A stretch of DNA of 64,000 nucleotides from J029 sp964482495 (GCA_964482495.1 CAYZXS010000004.1:61137-125136); one strand, 5' to 3'. Positions 1 through 7,830 are shown, counted from the first letter of the stretch. A program made the numbers and translations. The notes: generated from the sequence alone by a model not told the origin.

Positions 1-198
1 GCCCGGCTCCGGGGGCTCAGGCTGGTCGCTGCGAGGGCGATGTGCGGGCCGCTGCTCATCGCCCCTCATCCTAGGACCGCGCAACTCCGGATCCATGGCC
101 AGCCGAGCCGCATCCGTGTTCTTTTTTTGGGCGCGACCCTTGACGCCGGGTGGGCCGCGCTGCCGAGGCCCCTCCGCCGCGGCCGCCCCCGCCCCCGC
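1..198. other. Left-edge region with no supported gene
   Basis: No convincing coding sequence is visible here. All frames are open because of GC content, and none shows a recognisable motif. A short T-run lies near 121-127, but I see no stable hairpin in front of it, so I do not call a terminator. The dus stop codon lies at 199-201 on the minus strand, so this stretch is its 3' flank. Confidence 0.4.
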
Positions 199-1188
199 CT
201 AGCCGCCCTGGCCCGGCTCCAGCGCCTCCAGGATGTGGTCCGCCCGGCCGAGCCGCAGCAGCTCCGGGAGCCGCGGGCCCAGCGCCAGCCGGCCGGCGCC
301 GGCCAGGCACCGCAGCATCATCTTGAGCCGTCCGGCGGTGTGCAGCGGCGAGGCCCCGCCGTCGCCCATTCGGCGCGCGTAATCCCTTAGCCAGGCAAGG
401 AGTTCTGGATCGCCGTCGGCGGCCGCGCCGGTCCGCCAGCGGCCGAAGATCCAGGGATCCGCCATGGCCGCGCGGCCGACCATGACCCCGGCGCAACCGG
501 TCTGCTCGAACATCGCCTCGATGGCCGCGGGGGAGTCGGCGCTGCCGTTGCCGACCACCGGGATTGCCACCGCCGCCACCGCCCGCTCGATCCGGCGCCA
601 GTCGGCCGGGTCCTGGTAGCGTTCGGTTCGCAGTCGGGCGTGGACCGTGAGCAGCCGGGCGCCCGCCTGCTCGACCCGCCGGGCGATGTCCTCCAAATCG
701 CGGTCGTGCTCGCCGCCGGCGCGGATCTTGGCCGTCACCGGCAGCGGGCAGGCCTCGACCACCGCTTGGAGCAGCGCCTCGAGCGCCGGCGGGTCGTCGA
801 GCAGCGCCGAGCCGGCCCGGTGCTGGTAGACCCGCGGCGCCGGGCAGCCGAAGTTCAGGTCGACGAAGTCAGCTCCGGCCTCGGCGGCGTGGACCGCGGT
901 CGCCGCCACCATGTCGGGGCGGTTGCCCATCAGCTGCAGGCCGAGCGGGACCACGCGCGTCGCGCCGGCACCGCCCGCGCCGCCGTCGAGCTCGGGCGCC
1001 AGCCGCCGGGTCGGGATCGGCGGCGCCGTCACGCGGATGAACTCGGTGCAGGTGGCGCCGACGGCGCCGGGGTTGGACTCCAGGATCAGGCCGCGGAAGC
1101 TGCGGTCGGTGACGCCCTCCATCGGCGCCAGCAGCAGCGGCGGGTCGAAGCGCAGGCCGTCGCCGAGGTCGATGCCCGACCGGGTCAA
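199..1188 (-). CDS. dus: tRNA-dihydrouridine synthase
   Basis: Flavin enzyme of about 329 residues that reduces specific uridines in the tRNA D-loop to dihydrouridine, using FMN and NADPH in the cytoplasm. The sequence shows the N-terminal FMN-barrel motif APMEGVTD and the catalytic motif NFGCP with the proton-donating Cys at about residue 115. A KIRAGG segment and a VGNGSADSP phosphate-binding region follow, as in the Dus family. The start chosen is a TTG at 1188 that overlaps the stop of the upstream haem gene as TTGA, implying translational coupling. The longer upstream frame is low-complexity Arg/Gly and belongs to the shadow of the neighbour. Which uridine it modifies (DusA, B or C type) cannot be read from the sequence. 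Confidence 0.9.
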   Translation of the reverse strand: MTRSGIDLGDGLRFDPPLLLAPMEGVTDRSFRGLILESNPGAVGATCTEFIRVTAPPIPTRRLAPELDGGAGGAGATRVVPLGLQLMGNRPDMVAATAVHAAEAGADFVDLNFGCPAPRVYQHRAGSALLDDPPALEALLQAVVEACPLPVTAKIRAGGEHDRDLEDIARRVEQAGARLLTVHARLRTERYQDPADWRRIERAVAAVAIPVVGNGSADSPAAIEAMFEQTGCAGVMVGRAAMADPWIFGRWRTGAAADGDPELLAWLRDYARRMGDGGASPLHTAGRLKMMLRCLAGAGRLALGPRLPELLRLGRADHILEALEPGQGG

Positions 1189-1637
1189 TCCTGCGCGCCC
1201 GCGTCGCCGTCCCCGCCGCCGGGCTCTTCGTAGCCGCACCACACCAGCAGGGCGGTCTTCTCCTCGTCGCTGAGCTTGGCCTCGCCGTGGAGCAGCAGGT
1301 AGCCCTTGAGCGGCATCTCGCCCGAAGCCACGGCCTCGCCGATCTCCTCGTAGCTGTCCCAGGCCTCCTCCTCGTCCCACTCGGAGAAGTTGAGGTGCTT
1401 GCGGCCGTCGAGGACGTGTTCGGAGAGCATCCACGACATCGGCGCGACCTTGGAGTACCACGGCCACACGGTCTCGTTCGAGTGGCAGTCGTAGCAGGCG
1501 CGGCGCAGCAGCGCCTCGATCTCAGGCGGGCCGTCGAAGTCGGACACGACCTCGGGGTTGGTGCGCTCGACCGCCACGAATTGGATGCCGATGGCGAGGG
1601 CGAGCAGGTACATCGGGAGTTTGCGGGGAATGCGCAT
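1185..1637 (-). CDS. Small membrane-anchored haem-binding domain protein
   Basis: 150-residue protein with an N-terminal uncleaved or signal-anchor helix (about residues 8-24). A single c-type haem motif CYDCH is followed by SNETVWPWYS and a conserved tail containing GRKHLNFSEW. This pattern matches the Haem_bd (PF14376-like) family, periplasmic monohaem proteins common in Bacteroidota and Planctomycetota. Its precise electron-transfer partner is unknown. It begins 2 nt after the stop of the VOC gene and overlaps the dus start, so the three genes form one transcription unit. The Met at 1637 precedes the basic n-region of the helix and is the natural start. Confidence 0.82.
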   Translation of the reverse strand: MRIPRKLPMYLLALAIGIQFVAVERTNPEVVSDFDGPPEIEALLRRACYDCHSNETVWPWYSKVAPMSWMLSEHVLDGRKHLNFSEWDEEEAWDSYEEIGEAVASGEMPLKGYLLLHGEAKLSDEEKTALLVWCGYEEPGGGDGDAGAQD

Positions 1638-1639
1638 GT

Positions 1640-2011
1640 TCAGATTCCGACCTTCTCGAGGATCTCGATGTCGTAGCCGTCCGGGTCGCGGACGAAGATG
1701 TAGGACGAGCGGGACTCGGGCTTGCTGCGCCGGAACCACCAGCCGCGGCGCTCGACCTCCGCGACCACCGGCGCCAGCTCGTCGACGTGGAAGGCCAGGT
1801 GGCCGAAGGCCGTGCCCGGCTCGTAGTCGCGGCCGTCGTGGTTGTAGGTCAGCTCGAGGTGATAGCGCTCGCGCTCGTCGGTGAGGAAGACCAGCGTGGC
1901 CTCGTCGCCGATGGTGCCGCGGCGGACCTCCTTCAGGCCCAGGAAGCCGCAGTAGAAGTCGATCGAGGCGTCCAGGTCCCGTACCCGGATCATGGTGTGC
2001 GCCATCCGCAT
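1640..2011 (-). CDS. VOC (glyoxalase I-like) family protein
   Basis: 123-residue single-unit vicinal-oxygen-chelate protein. It opens with MAHTMIRVRDLDASIDFY and has GHLAFHV and a C-terminal RDPDGYDIEILE, the usual glyoxalase I/lactoylglutathione lyase-like signature. Metal ligands would be the His near the N-terminus, a Glu in the HLELTYN strand, the His in GHLAFHV and the Glu of EILE. This spacing fits real glyoxalase I, which isomerises methylglyoxal hemithioacetal. First gene of the VOC-haem protein-dus unit. I chose the ATG at 2011; a second ATG at 2005 is possible. A TAGAAT box lies 7 nt upstream and no Shine-Dalgarno sequence is visible. Confidence 0.82.
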   Translation of the reverse strand: MRMAHTMIRVRDLDASIDFYCGFLGLKEVRRGTIGDEATLVFLTDERERYHLELTYNHDGRDYEPGTAFGHLAFHVDELAPVVAEVERRGWWFRRSKPESRSSYIFVRDPDGYDIEILEKVGI

Positions 2012-2018
2012 GGGGCGG

Positions 2019-2024
2019 ATTCTA
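2019..2024 (-). promoter_or_regulatory. Candidate -10 box (TAGAAT), near-leaderless
   Basis: TAGAAT on the minus strand, 7 nt before the VOC gene start. There is no room for a ribosome-binding site, so transcription would begin at or beside the ATG. Confidence 0.45.
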
Positions 2025-2102
2025 GGCCGGCGGCGGCCGGTCCGCGGCGGCCGAGCGACCGCCGCTCCCGGGGCCGCCGGGCGCGGACTCGCGCTGCGGA
2101 CC

Positions 2103-2202
2103 GCTCGACATCGGGAACCAGATTGGTTCTCTGCGCTGGTAGGAGCAGCGTCTCCGGCGTTGGGAGCCGGACCGGGAGCCAATCGGGTTCCTGATGTCGA
2201 GC
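2103..2202. repeat. Long imperfect inverted repeat (29-nt arms)
   Basis: Arms 2103-2131 and 2174-2202 are inverted copies with 4 mismatches in 29 nt. They enclose 42 nt that contain two small sub-hairpins. The element lies between two minus-strand genes: downstream of the lipoprotein, the zinc-ribbon and acetyltransferase genes, and upstream of the VOC promoter. It has no coding potential and no U-tract, so it looks more like a non-autonomous palindromic repeat (MITE- or REP-like) than a simple terminator. Its sequence is unrelated to the palindromes at 9906 and 11348. Confidence 0.7.
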
Positions 2203-2269
2203 ATCGCGGGCGGGGATGGGGAGAGCGCGTGTGGATGAACGGATGAGCGGGGGAGGAGCCGCAATCCCC

Positions 2270-3223
2270 TCAAAGTCCCGGCGCCAAGCTCAGGTGGACC
2301 ACCCCGGCTTCGAAGAGGGCGTCGACGGCGTGGAAGACGTCTTGGATGGTGCAGCCCTCGCCGGGGGTGAGGCGGAGCTCGATGCTCCCCGGGTCGGCGG
2401 CCAGCCAAGTGCGGAGTCGTTCCGTCGTGGCGGGCAGCGCGGGGCCGTCGAGGAAGCCGATCCTGCGGCCTTGGTAGCGGTCGAGCCGGCCGCGGCTGTA
2501 CTCCGCCGGGTCGGGGACGAGGTCGCCTTCGTCGAGCACCACCAGGGCGATGGCGCGGGCGGACGTGGTGGGGAGGTCATCCCCCTCGCGGCGGATGCGC
2601 CAGACCGGTTGGCCGTCGAGGGATTCCAGGTCGAAGCGACGAGCGAGCGCGGAGGACGGCTTGGCGAAGGCGAAGATCCGCCACCCTTCCGCGGTGTTGC
2701 GGAGGCGGAAGGCGACCGTTGCGACCTGTTCCTCCTCGCCCTCAGGGAGCAGGCTGGCGTCGACTACGGCCTCGAGGGTGACGGTGGTTTCGTCCTGGGT
2801 GGTGCCGCGAGTCCTGGTGGTCCACTCGGGGGACTCTGCCGTCAAGACCATGAGGTCCAGGAGCAAGGCGCTGAAGATGGCGTCCCCGAGCTGAGGCGCC
2901 AGGATCGGTTCGCCGGTGGGACCGAGGGCGGCACGCAGGACGGCGGGGTCGATCGCCCGCGCGGAATAGGGTTGGAAGTCCTCGAAGATCGGCGACAGCA
3001 AGACGGCGAAGTCCGCAGGCGCAGGCGCGGGCATGGCGCTGAGCTCGACGCAGGCCTCATGGATCTCCGCGCGGTTCTCATGGACCAGGCCCCTGGCGTC
3101 ATCGAGGAGCTGCGCCACCACTTCCTCCGGTGAGAGGGAGGGGTCGAGCGGCGGAGGTTCGGTCTGCTGCGAACACGCCGCTGGCAAGAGCAGCAGCAAG
3201 AGCGAGAGGATACGGAGGATCAT
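2270..3223 (-). CDS. Putative lipoprotein with ExbD-like C-terminal segment
   Basis: 317-residue exported lipoprotein. The N-terminus is a leucine-rich signal peptide ending in a lipobox (LLPAAC, Cys17), so it is probably anchored in a membrane. The middle region (about 60-230) is alpha/beta without a family I recognise. The last 45 residues (RLTPGEGCTIQDVFHAVDAL then FEAGVVHLSL) resemble the periplasmic end of ExbD/TolR, where a strand is followed by a helix and an aGV..v.l strand. No ExbD transmembrane segment is present, so this is a loose fold similarity, not a call. It is the last gene of a minus-strand run with the zinc-ribbon and GNAT genes. Confidence 0.6.
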   Translation of the reverse strand: MILRILSLLLLLLPAACSQQTEPPPLDPSLSPEEVVAQLLDDARGLVHENRAEIHEACVELSAMPAPAPADFAVLLSPIFEDFQPYSARAIDPAVLRAALGPTGEPILAPQLGDAIFSALLLDLMVLTAESPEWTTRTRGTTQDETTVTLEAVVDASLLPEGEEEQVATVAFRLRNTAEGWRIFAFAKPSSALARRFDLESLDGQPVWRIRREGDDLPTTSARAIALVVLDEGDLVPDPAEYSRGRLDRYQGRRIGFLDGPALPATTERLRTWLAADPGSIELRLTPGEGCTIQDVFHAVDALFEAGVVHLSLAPGL

Positions 3224-3241
3224 TCGGTCACCGAAGCAAGG

Positions 3242-3460
3242 CTACTTGTCCTGCAAGAACCAGTGGATGAAGCCGCAACTGGAGCAGACGTAGCAGTCGG
3301 CCTCGGGGTTGAAGAAGTCGAGGTCGATGAGCGAGGCGCCCTTGGTGTTGAGCTGGCCGCGCATGGCGTGGAAGCGGTCGCTCTGGCAGTGCTGGCAGCT
3401 CAGCGGGGCGCCCTTGACCTTGACCTTCTGCGGCGGGGAGTTCTTCTTCTTGTTGAACAT
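3242..3460 (-). CDS. Small zinc-ribbon protein
   Basis: 72-residue protein with two Cys pairs, CQHC (residues 22-25) and CSSC (59-62; a further Cys is at 56), that would hold one zinc ion. The basic N-terminus (MFNKKKN...QKVKVKG) is followed by the knuckle and ends in FIHWFLQDK. This layout is common in small bacterial proteins annotated only as nucleic-acid-binding zinc protein; the function is unknown. The ATG at 3460 lies 2 nt after the GNAT stop, so the two are co-transcribed. Confidence 0.7.
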   Translation of the reverse strand: MFNKKKNSPPQKVKVKGAPLSCQHCQSDRFHAMRGQLNTKGASLIDLDFFNPEADCYVCSSCGFIHWFLQDK

Positions 3461-3462
3461 GG

Positions 3463-4017
3463 TTAGGAACCGGATACGCCGGGCTCGCCGCGGCCTTCGC
3501 CCTTCCCGGAGGGATCGGAGCCGGAGCCGACCCGGGCGCTGCGCCGCTCCATCAGCGCGACGTCGCGCCAGACGCCGCGCAGCTGGCCCAGCCGCTCGCG
3601 GACGCCGACGACGCGGAAGCCGCACTTCTGGTGCAGGGCGATGCTCGGGGCGTTGTCGGTGAAGATCCCCGCCTGCAGGGTCCAGTAGCCGAGCTCCTCG
3701 GCGCGCTCGACTAGGGCCGTGAGCAGCGCGGTGCCGACGCCGCTGCCGCGGGCCGCCTCGGCGATGTAGACGCTCTCCTCGGCGACGCCGGCGTAGCAGC
3801 AGCGGTCGGACACGGGCAGCATCGCCGCCCAGCCGAGCAGCTCGCCGCCGGCCTCCCGCGCCGCCAGCCGGCCGCCGGGCAGGTGGGCCTCGTCCCAGCG
3901 CTTCCAATTCGGCACCTCGGTGTCGAAGCTGGCCAGGCCGGTGGCGATTCCCTCGGCGAAGATCAGGGCCGCGCGCGGCCAGTCCTCCTCACGCAGCTCG
4001 TCGATGACGAACTTCAC
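3463..4017 (-). CDS. GNAT N-acetyltransferase, phosphinothricin-acetyltransferase-like
   Basis: 184-residue cytoplasmic acetyl-CoA-dependent N-acetyltransferase. The features GIATGLASFDTEVP near the N-terminus, ESVYIAEAARGSGVGTALL (the acetyl-CoA pyrophosphate loop) and NAPSIALHQKCGFRVVG match the PAT/Bar/MddA branch of GNATs. These acylate the amino group of small amino acids or their analogues such as phosphinothricin or methionine sulfoximine. The substrate here is unknown. The GTG at 4017 overlaps the upstream stop as GTGA and has GGGAAG about 7 nt ahead, so I prefer it over the ATG at 4032. The C-terminal 25 residues are a Gly/Ser-rich tail outside the domain. Confidence 0.82.
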   Translation of the reverse strand: MKFVIDELREEDWPRAALIFAEGIATGLASFDTEVPNWKRWDEAHLPGGRLAAREAGGELLGWAAMLPVSDRCCYAGVAEESVYIAEAARGSGVGTALLTALVERAEELGYWTLQAGIFTDNAPSIALHQKCGFRVVGVRERLGQLRGVWRDVALMERRSARVGSGSDPSGKGEGRGEPGVSGS

Positions 4018-4436
4018 GCCTTCGCTTCCCATCCGGCGAAGGCGTCGAGGGCGGCGGCGAGCTCCTCGGGCGTCAGGCGCATGCCGAAGTCGAGGCGGTG
4101 CCGGCGCGGCCAGCCGCGGAAGTCGGTGTAGGCGCGGCCGACGAAGCCCTCGACGTTGACGGCGTCGTTCTGGCGCCGCAGCCGGAGCATGAAGTCCTCG
4201 GGGTCGAGCGCGGCCAGGGCGGTGTCGCCGCGCTGGCCGGCGGTCAACTCGCGAGCGCCGGAGAGGAAGCGCTCGAAGTCGCCGGCCAGCACCTTGGCCT
4301 CGGCGTGGCGGCCGAGGAAGCCGGCGGACTCGACCTCGATGGCGAAGCGCAGCATCTGCGGCCGCGGCGGCGCCGGCGAGCTCTTCAGCGCCAGCTGGAA
4401 GCGGGAGGCGCCGTCGTCCAGCTGGAGCAGGTTCAT
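4014..4436 (-). CDS. WapI-like family protein (possible immunity-type fold)
   Basis: 140-residue cytoplasmic protein. The order of conserved positions resembles the small WapI/immunity-protein-like family: an N-terminal strand pair, an aromatic FAIEVESAGFLG block, a DFERFLSGARELTAG helix, EDFMLRLRRQND, NVEGFVGRA, and a LDFGMRLTPEELAAALDAF end. In other genomes that family partners with WapA/Rhs-type toxins, but no toxin or Rhs gene is visible within this window, so the role is open. It overlaps the upstream lipoprotein stop (ATGA) and the downstream GNAT start (GTGA), and is therefore embedded in a tight operon. Confidence 0.5.
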   Translation of the reverse strand: MNLLQLDDGASRFQLALKSSPAPPRPQMLRFAIEVESAGFLGRHAEAKVLAGDFERFLSGARELTAGQRGDTALAALDPEDFMLRLRRQNDAVNVEGFVGRAYTDFRGWPRRHRLDFGMRLTPEELAAALDAFAGWEAKA

Positions 4437-5179
4437 GGGTGCGCCGTCCAGCCGGCGAGCTCGTGCACGGCGGTGAACTCCAGCGGGCCGTCGAGCGGGT
4501 CGGCCTCGACCCGCAGCCGCAGCCGCAGGCTCGGGCCGTCCTCGCGGCGCTCGAGCAGGCTGACGCGGGGCCGGGCGTCGACCAGCGCCGCCAGGGTGGC
4601 GCGCAGCGTCTCCGGCGCGTCGTCGGAGCAGGGCAGCAGGCCCATGCCGAGCGCCAGCGCCACCTCCTCCTCGGGGTGGTCGGCCTGCACCGGCCGGCGG
4701 CACAGGCGCCAGCCTTCGTAGACCGGCGCCAGGACCAGGTCTTGGCGCTCGGGGTCGCCGGCGGCGGACGGATACTCGACGCGGATGCGGACCGCGCCAG
4801 CGCCGTCGTCGCCGCCGCCCACTTCGCGCGGCGGTCCGAACTGGACCTCGCCTTCGGGGCACAGCTGGTAGAAGAGGCTGACCAGGCCCATGCGAACGGT
4901 CAGGTCGTTCCAGTCCTCGATCACGCCGGGCAGCATCGCCGGCTCGAGCACGGCGCGGAAGTCGGCCACCAGGGCGTCGCACTCGGGGTCGCTGGGCAGC
5001 AGCGGCAGGCCGACCCGGTCGAGCAGCTCCTGGTGCTGGCGGGCGGCGCCGCGCAGGTCGCCGATCACGCCCTCGAGGTAGGCCTCCGGGGGCTCGGCCG
5101 CCGCGACCGACTCCGACGAGTCGTCACAGCCGGGGAGGCAAGGCAGGAGGAGAAGCAGGAGGACAGGGTGGAAACGCAT
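4433..5179 (-). CDS. Hypothetical lipoprotein
   Basis: 248-residue exported protein, first gene of the minus-strand operon reaching to 2270. The signal peptide is MRFHPVLLLLLLPCLPGC with lipobox Cys18, followed by an acidic Ser/Glu linker and an alpha-rich region containing several Cys (CDAL, LCPEG, LCRR, LPCSD) that might form disulphides. I recognise no family. Its length and general build (lipoprotein, SIM45-like averages of rates, no catalytic motif) resemble the 2270-3223 protein, but homology is not evident. The ATG at 5179 directly precedes the positively charged signal peptide. Confidence 0.6.
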   Translation of the reverse strand: MRFHPVLLLLLLPCLPGCDDSSESVAAAEPPEAYLEGVIGDLRGAARQHQELLDRVGLPLLPSDPECDALVADFRAVLEPAMLPGVIEDWNDLTVRMGLVSLFYQLCPEGEVQFGPPREVGGGDDGAGAVRIRVEYPSAAGDPERQDLVLAPVYEGWRLCRRPVQADHPEEEVALALGMGLLPCSDDAPETLRATLAALVDARPRVSLLERREDGPSLRLRLRVEADPLDGPLEFTAVHELAGWTAHP

Positions 5180-5262
5180 CGGCTCAGACCCGGTTTTATC
5201 CGCTTTTGTGCTCTTTGGGTGAGATCCTCCGCTCCGGGCCCGGCCTTGGCAGACTATCCCCC
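5180..5262. promoter_or_regulatory. Divergent promoter region
   Basis: 83 bp separating the minus-strand lipoprotein operon from the plus-strand SDR gene. On the minus strand a GATAAAA stretch lies about 16-22 nt before the ATG at 5179. On the plus strand a TATCCC box abuts the SDR start. No clear -35 element or operator palindrome is seen. Confidence 0.35.
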
Positions 5263-6021
5263 ATGTCACTCCCCGCCCTCGATGGAAAGGTCGCCGTCAT
5301 CACCGGCGCCAGCCGCGGCATCGGCGCCGGCCTGGCCGAGGACTTCGCCGCCCGCGGCATGCGGCTAGGTCTCTGCTCGCGCGGCCCCGCGGCCATGCCC
5401 GAGGGCCCCGGCGTGGTCACGCGCCGGCTGGACGTGGGCGAGGACGGTGCCTTGCAGGACTTCGGGGCCGCGGTGGCCGCGGAATTCGGCCGGATCGACC
5501 TGTGGATCAACAACGCCGGCGTGCTCGACCCGGTGCTGCCGGTGCGCGAGCTGAGCGGCGAGGCGCTGGAGGCCCACCTCCGCATCAACCTGACCGGGGT
5601 GCTCTACGGCACCCAGGCCTTCCTGCGCCACCTGGCCGCCCGCGGCGCCAGCGCCGCCGACCCGGGGGTCCTGATCAACGTCAGCTCCGGCGCCGCCTGG
5701 CACGGCTACGCCGGCTGGGGCGCCTACTGCGCCGGCAAGGCGGCGCTGGACCGGCTGACCGAGACCGTGCAGCTCGAGGAAGCCGAGCGCGGCCTGCGCG
5801 CCTACGCCGTCGCTCCCGGGGTGGTGGACACCGCCATGCAGCAGCGGATCCGCGGCTGCAGCCCCGAGGTCTTCCCGACCCTGGACAAGTTCCTGGAGCT
5901 GAAGGCCACCGAGTCCTTCAACACAACTCCTTTCGTGGCAGAGCACTTGTTGAAAATCGCTTTCGACCCGGCGGCGCGGCCGGAGGAAGTGGTGGTGCGC
6001 CTGCCGGCCGAGAAGGAGTGA
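5263..6021 (+). CDS. SDR-family NAD(P)-dependent oxidoreductase
   Basis: 252-residue classical short-chain dehydrogenase/reductase. The Rossmann motif TGASRGIG is at 14-21, NNAG at 83-86, the catalytic Ser at 141-142, and YxxxK at 155-159 (YCAGK). The active-site set is complete, so an oxidoreductase acting on a small alcohol or ketone is likely; the substrate cannot be told. An APGVVDT segment follows, as is usual for the substrate lid. It is a single gene divergent from the lipoprotein operon. The ATG at 5263 gives the normal SDR N-terminus 13 residues before the glycine motif. Confidence 0.87.
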   Translation: MSLPALDGKVAVITGASRGIGAGLAEDFAARGMRLGLCSRGPAAMPEGPGVVTRRLDVGEDGALQDFGAAVAAEFGRIDLWINNAGVLDPVLPVRELSGEALEAHLRINLTGVLYGTQAFLRHLAARGASAADPGVLINVSSGAAWHGYAGWGAYCAGKAALDRLTETVQLEEAERGLRAYAVAPGVVDTAMQQRIRGCSPEVFPTLDKFLELKATESFNTTPFVAEHLLKIAFDPAARPEEVVVRLPAEKE

Positions 6022-6106
6022 CGCCTGGACCGAATTTCGGGGAACTCGAACCCGAAAACCACGGTCCTGAGCACATCCCCAATCCCCCCTCCAAGGAGTC
6101 AACCTG

Positions 6107-6928
6107 ATGAAGCATCTTGCGATTCTCGGAAGCCTAGCCGCCGTCGGCCTCGCTTTCGCCCCCCTGAACACCGCCGGCCCGTACATCGATTCCCAGGGCC
6201 GCGCCTGGAACCAGCTGCCCGCTCTGAGCGACTACGCCAGCGCCGCTGAGTTCGACCTCGAGTTCGCCCACGAGGTGTTCACCACCCGCGAAGGCCACCG
6301 CTTCCAGATCGACCGGCCGTGGACTCCCGAAGAGGAAGCCGCCGCCGCCGGCAACGGTCTGGTCCACAACGGCGCCGGGCAGGTCCCGGGCGGCAGCATC
6401 CGCGCCGCCGTCTACGGCATGCACCCGGTCGACGAGGAGTACCGGAACGCCTTCAACAACAACATCCCGAACGTGCGCAGCCACGTGATCGGCCTGATCA
6501 ACAGCGCCGACGCGGCGATGAAGGCCAACTGGGGAATCGATCTGGTCCCGCGCAAGGGCTACAAGTGGGACTCGAGGGACAGCGCTGACATCGTCCAGCT
6601 GCTGAACGAGGCCTACAGCGAGGGCGGCGGCCTGAACGGCCAGGACATGATGATCGCCTTCTCGAACGACCCGACCCCGGGTGGCGCGATCGGCGTGGCC
6701 TACCTCGGCCTGCCGCGCGGCCTGATCAAGAAGTACGGCAACGCGGAAGCGAACATCACCGAGCACGAGGTCGGCCACATGTACACGCTGAACCACTGCT
6801 GCGACGGCAACTGCACCATGCAGGCCTACCTGGACATCGGCGCCTTCCACGGCTTCCACAACTACCAGGAGAGCTGCAGCGGCCAGAACCACTACAACAC
6901 CATGAACAACCAGCGGAACCGCTACTGA
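6107..6928 (+). CDS. Secreted zinc metalloprotease, metzincin-like with archaemetzincin-type signature
   Basis: 273-residue exported protein with a short signal peptide (residues 1-18 or so). The zinc site is HEVGHMYTLNH at 220-230, giving HExxHxxxxxH with His220, His224, His230 and catalytic Glu221. It is followed at once by C-x4-C-x-M (Cys231, Cys236, Met238). HExxHxxGxxH-C-x4-C-x-M is the archaemetzincin signature; here the Gly is replaced by Thr and the final CxxC is reduced to a single Cys at 257. Met238 could be the Met-turn residue. A strong AAGGAG ribosome-binding site lies 8-9 nt before the ATG. Monocistronic, with a good terminator behind it. Likely a secreted or periplasmic endopeptidase; M12/M43-type relatives are the main alternative. 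Confidence 0.72.
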   Translation: MKHLAILGSLAAVGLAFAPLNTAGPYIDSQGRAWNQLPALSDYASAAEFDLEFAHEVFTTREGHRFQIDRPWTPEEEAAAAGNGLVHNGAGQVPGGSIRAAVYGMHPVDEEYRNAFNNNIPNVRSHVIGLINSADAAMKANWGIDLVPRKGYKWDSRDSADIVQLLNEAYSEGGGLNGQDMMIAFSNDPTPGGAIGVAYLGLPRGLIKKYGNAEANITEHEVGHMYTLNHCCDGNCTMQAYLDIGAFHGFHNYQESCSGQNHYNTMNNQRNRY

Positions 6929-6960
6929 GCGGGTCTGGCTGCGATTCATCCCCTCGCTTT

Positions 6961-6991
6961 GGGAGGCGCCGCGGCGCCTCCCATTTCTTTT
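6961..6991 (+). terminator. Rho-independent terminator
   Basis: A perfect 11-bp GC stem (6961-6971 pairing with 6972-6982) is followed by ATTTCTTTT. It lies 33 nt after the metzincin stop codon. Confidence 0.9.
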
Positions 6992-7006
6992 AGGCTGTCC
7001 GGTCCG

Positions 7007-7792
7007 ATGGTGCCCTCACTCCCCCCGTCCTCCCGCTCCCGCCGCGCGCCGCGGCTCACGCGCCGGCTGGCGACCGGCCTGCTCGGCGGCCTGCTCCTCG
7101 TCGCCCCCGGCTGCGGTGACGGCCCGGCGCCGCCCGCGCCGGCCGAGATGCTCTGGGAGACCCCGGAGCTGCCCTGGCCCTGGGCCATGGAGGTCGGCGG
7201 CCGCGCCGTCGACGAGGAGGTGCTGCGCGGCTTCCTCGACGGCGAGTGGGCCGACTACGCCGCGGCCGAGTCGGTCGCCGCCGACGGCGTGATGGCGGCG
7301 CTGGACGGCTTCTGCGCCGACCCCGAGGCCCGCTTCGGCTTCCTGGTGGGGGACGTGCTGCTCCTGTGGGAGGGCGAGCGGCGCTTCCCGGTGCTGGACA
7401 AGGACGAGTTCGACGCCTTCCGCAGCCGCATGGAGGCCGCCGCCGGCTCCGCCATGGAGGCGCTGCGCCTGCGCCTGGGCGAGGAAGCCCTGGAGCGCTT
7501 CGTCCAGCGCCGCTTCCGGCTCGACCGGACCCTCGACGAGCTGGTCGGCGAGCAGGCGGAGCCGACCGAAGCCGAGCTGCTCGAGGCCTACCGGGCCGCG
7601 ACCGACGGCATCGAGCTGCCCGAGGGGGCGGTCGGCCCGACCTTCGAGGAGATGGAGCCGCGGCTGCGCCAGGACCTGGTCCGGAAGCGCCGCGTCGACG
7701 CCGGCTTCGCCTGGATCGCCGCCGCCCGGGAGGGGGTCCTCGCCCGGGTCACCCGCCCGGACGGCCGTATCCTCGACGTCCCCGCGCCCTGA
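7007..7792 (+). CDS. SurA N-domain-like chaperone lipoprotein
   Basis: 261-residue lipoprotein. A twin-Arg-containing n-region (SRRAPRLTRR) is followed by a hydrophobic stretch and the lipobox VAPGC. The rest follows the pattern of the helical chaperone module of SurA/PpiD/trigger-factor-like proteins: MEVGGRAVDEEVLRGFL at the start, PTEAELLEAYRAA in the middle, and FEEMEPRLRQDLVRKRRVDA near the end. The parvulin rotamase domain that normally sits between these parts is absent, so peptidyl-prolyl isomerase activity is unlikely and a binding role for exported proteins is inferred. It starts only 38 nt before the S46 peptidase gene and is probably co-transcribed with it. Confidence 0.62.
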   Translation: MVPSLPPSSRSRRAPRLTRRLATGLLGGLLLVAPGCGDGPAPPAPAEMLWETPELPWPWAMEVGGRAVDEEVLRGFLDGEWADYAAAESVAADGVMAALDGFCADPEARFGFLVGDVLLLWEGERRFPVLDKDEFDAFRSRMEAAAGSAMEALRLRLGEEALERFVQRRFRLDRTLDELVGEQAEPTEAELLEAYRAATDGIELPEGAVGPTFEEMEPRLRQDLVRKRRVDAGFAWIAAAREGVLARVTRPDGRILDVPAP

Positions 7793-7830
7793 GCCCCGCC
7801 CCCTTCGGTCGGCCGCGCGCGGAGTCCGTC

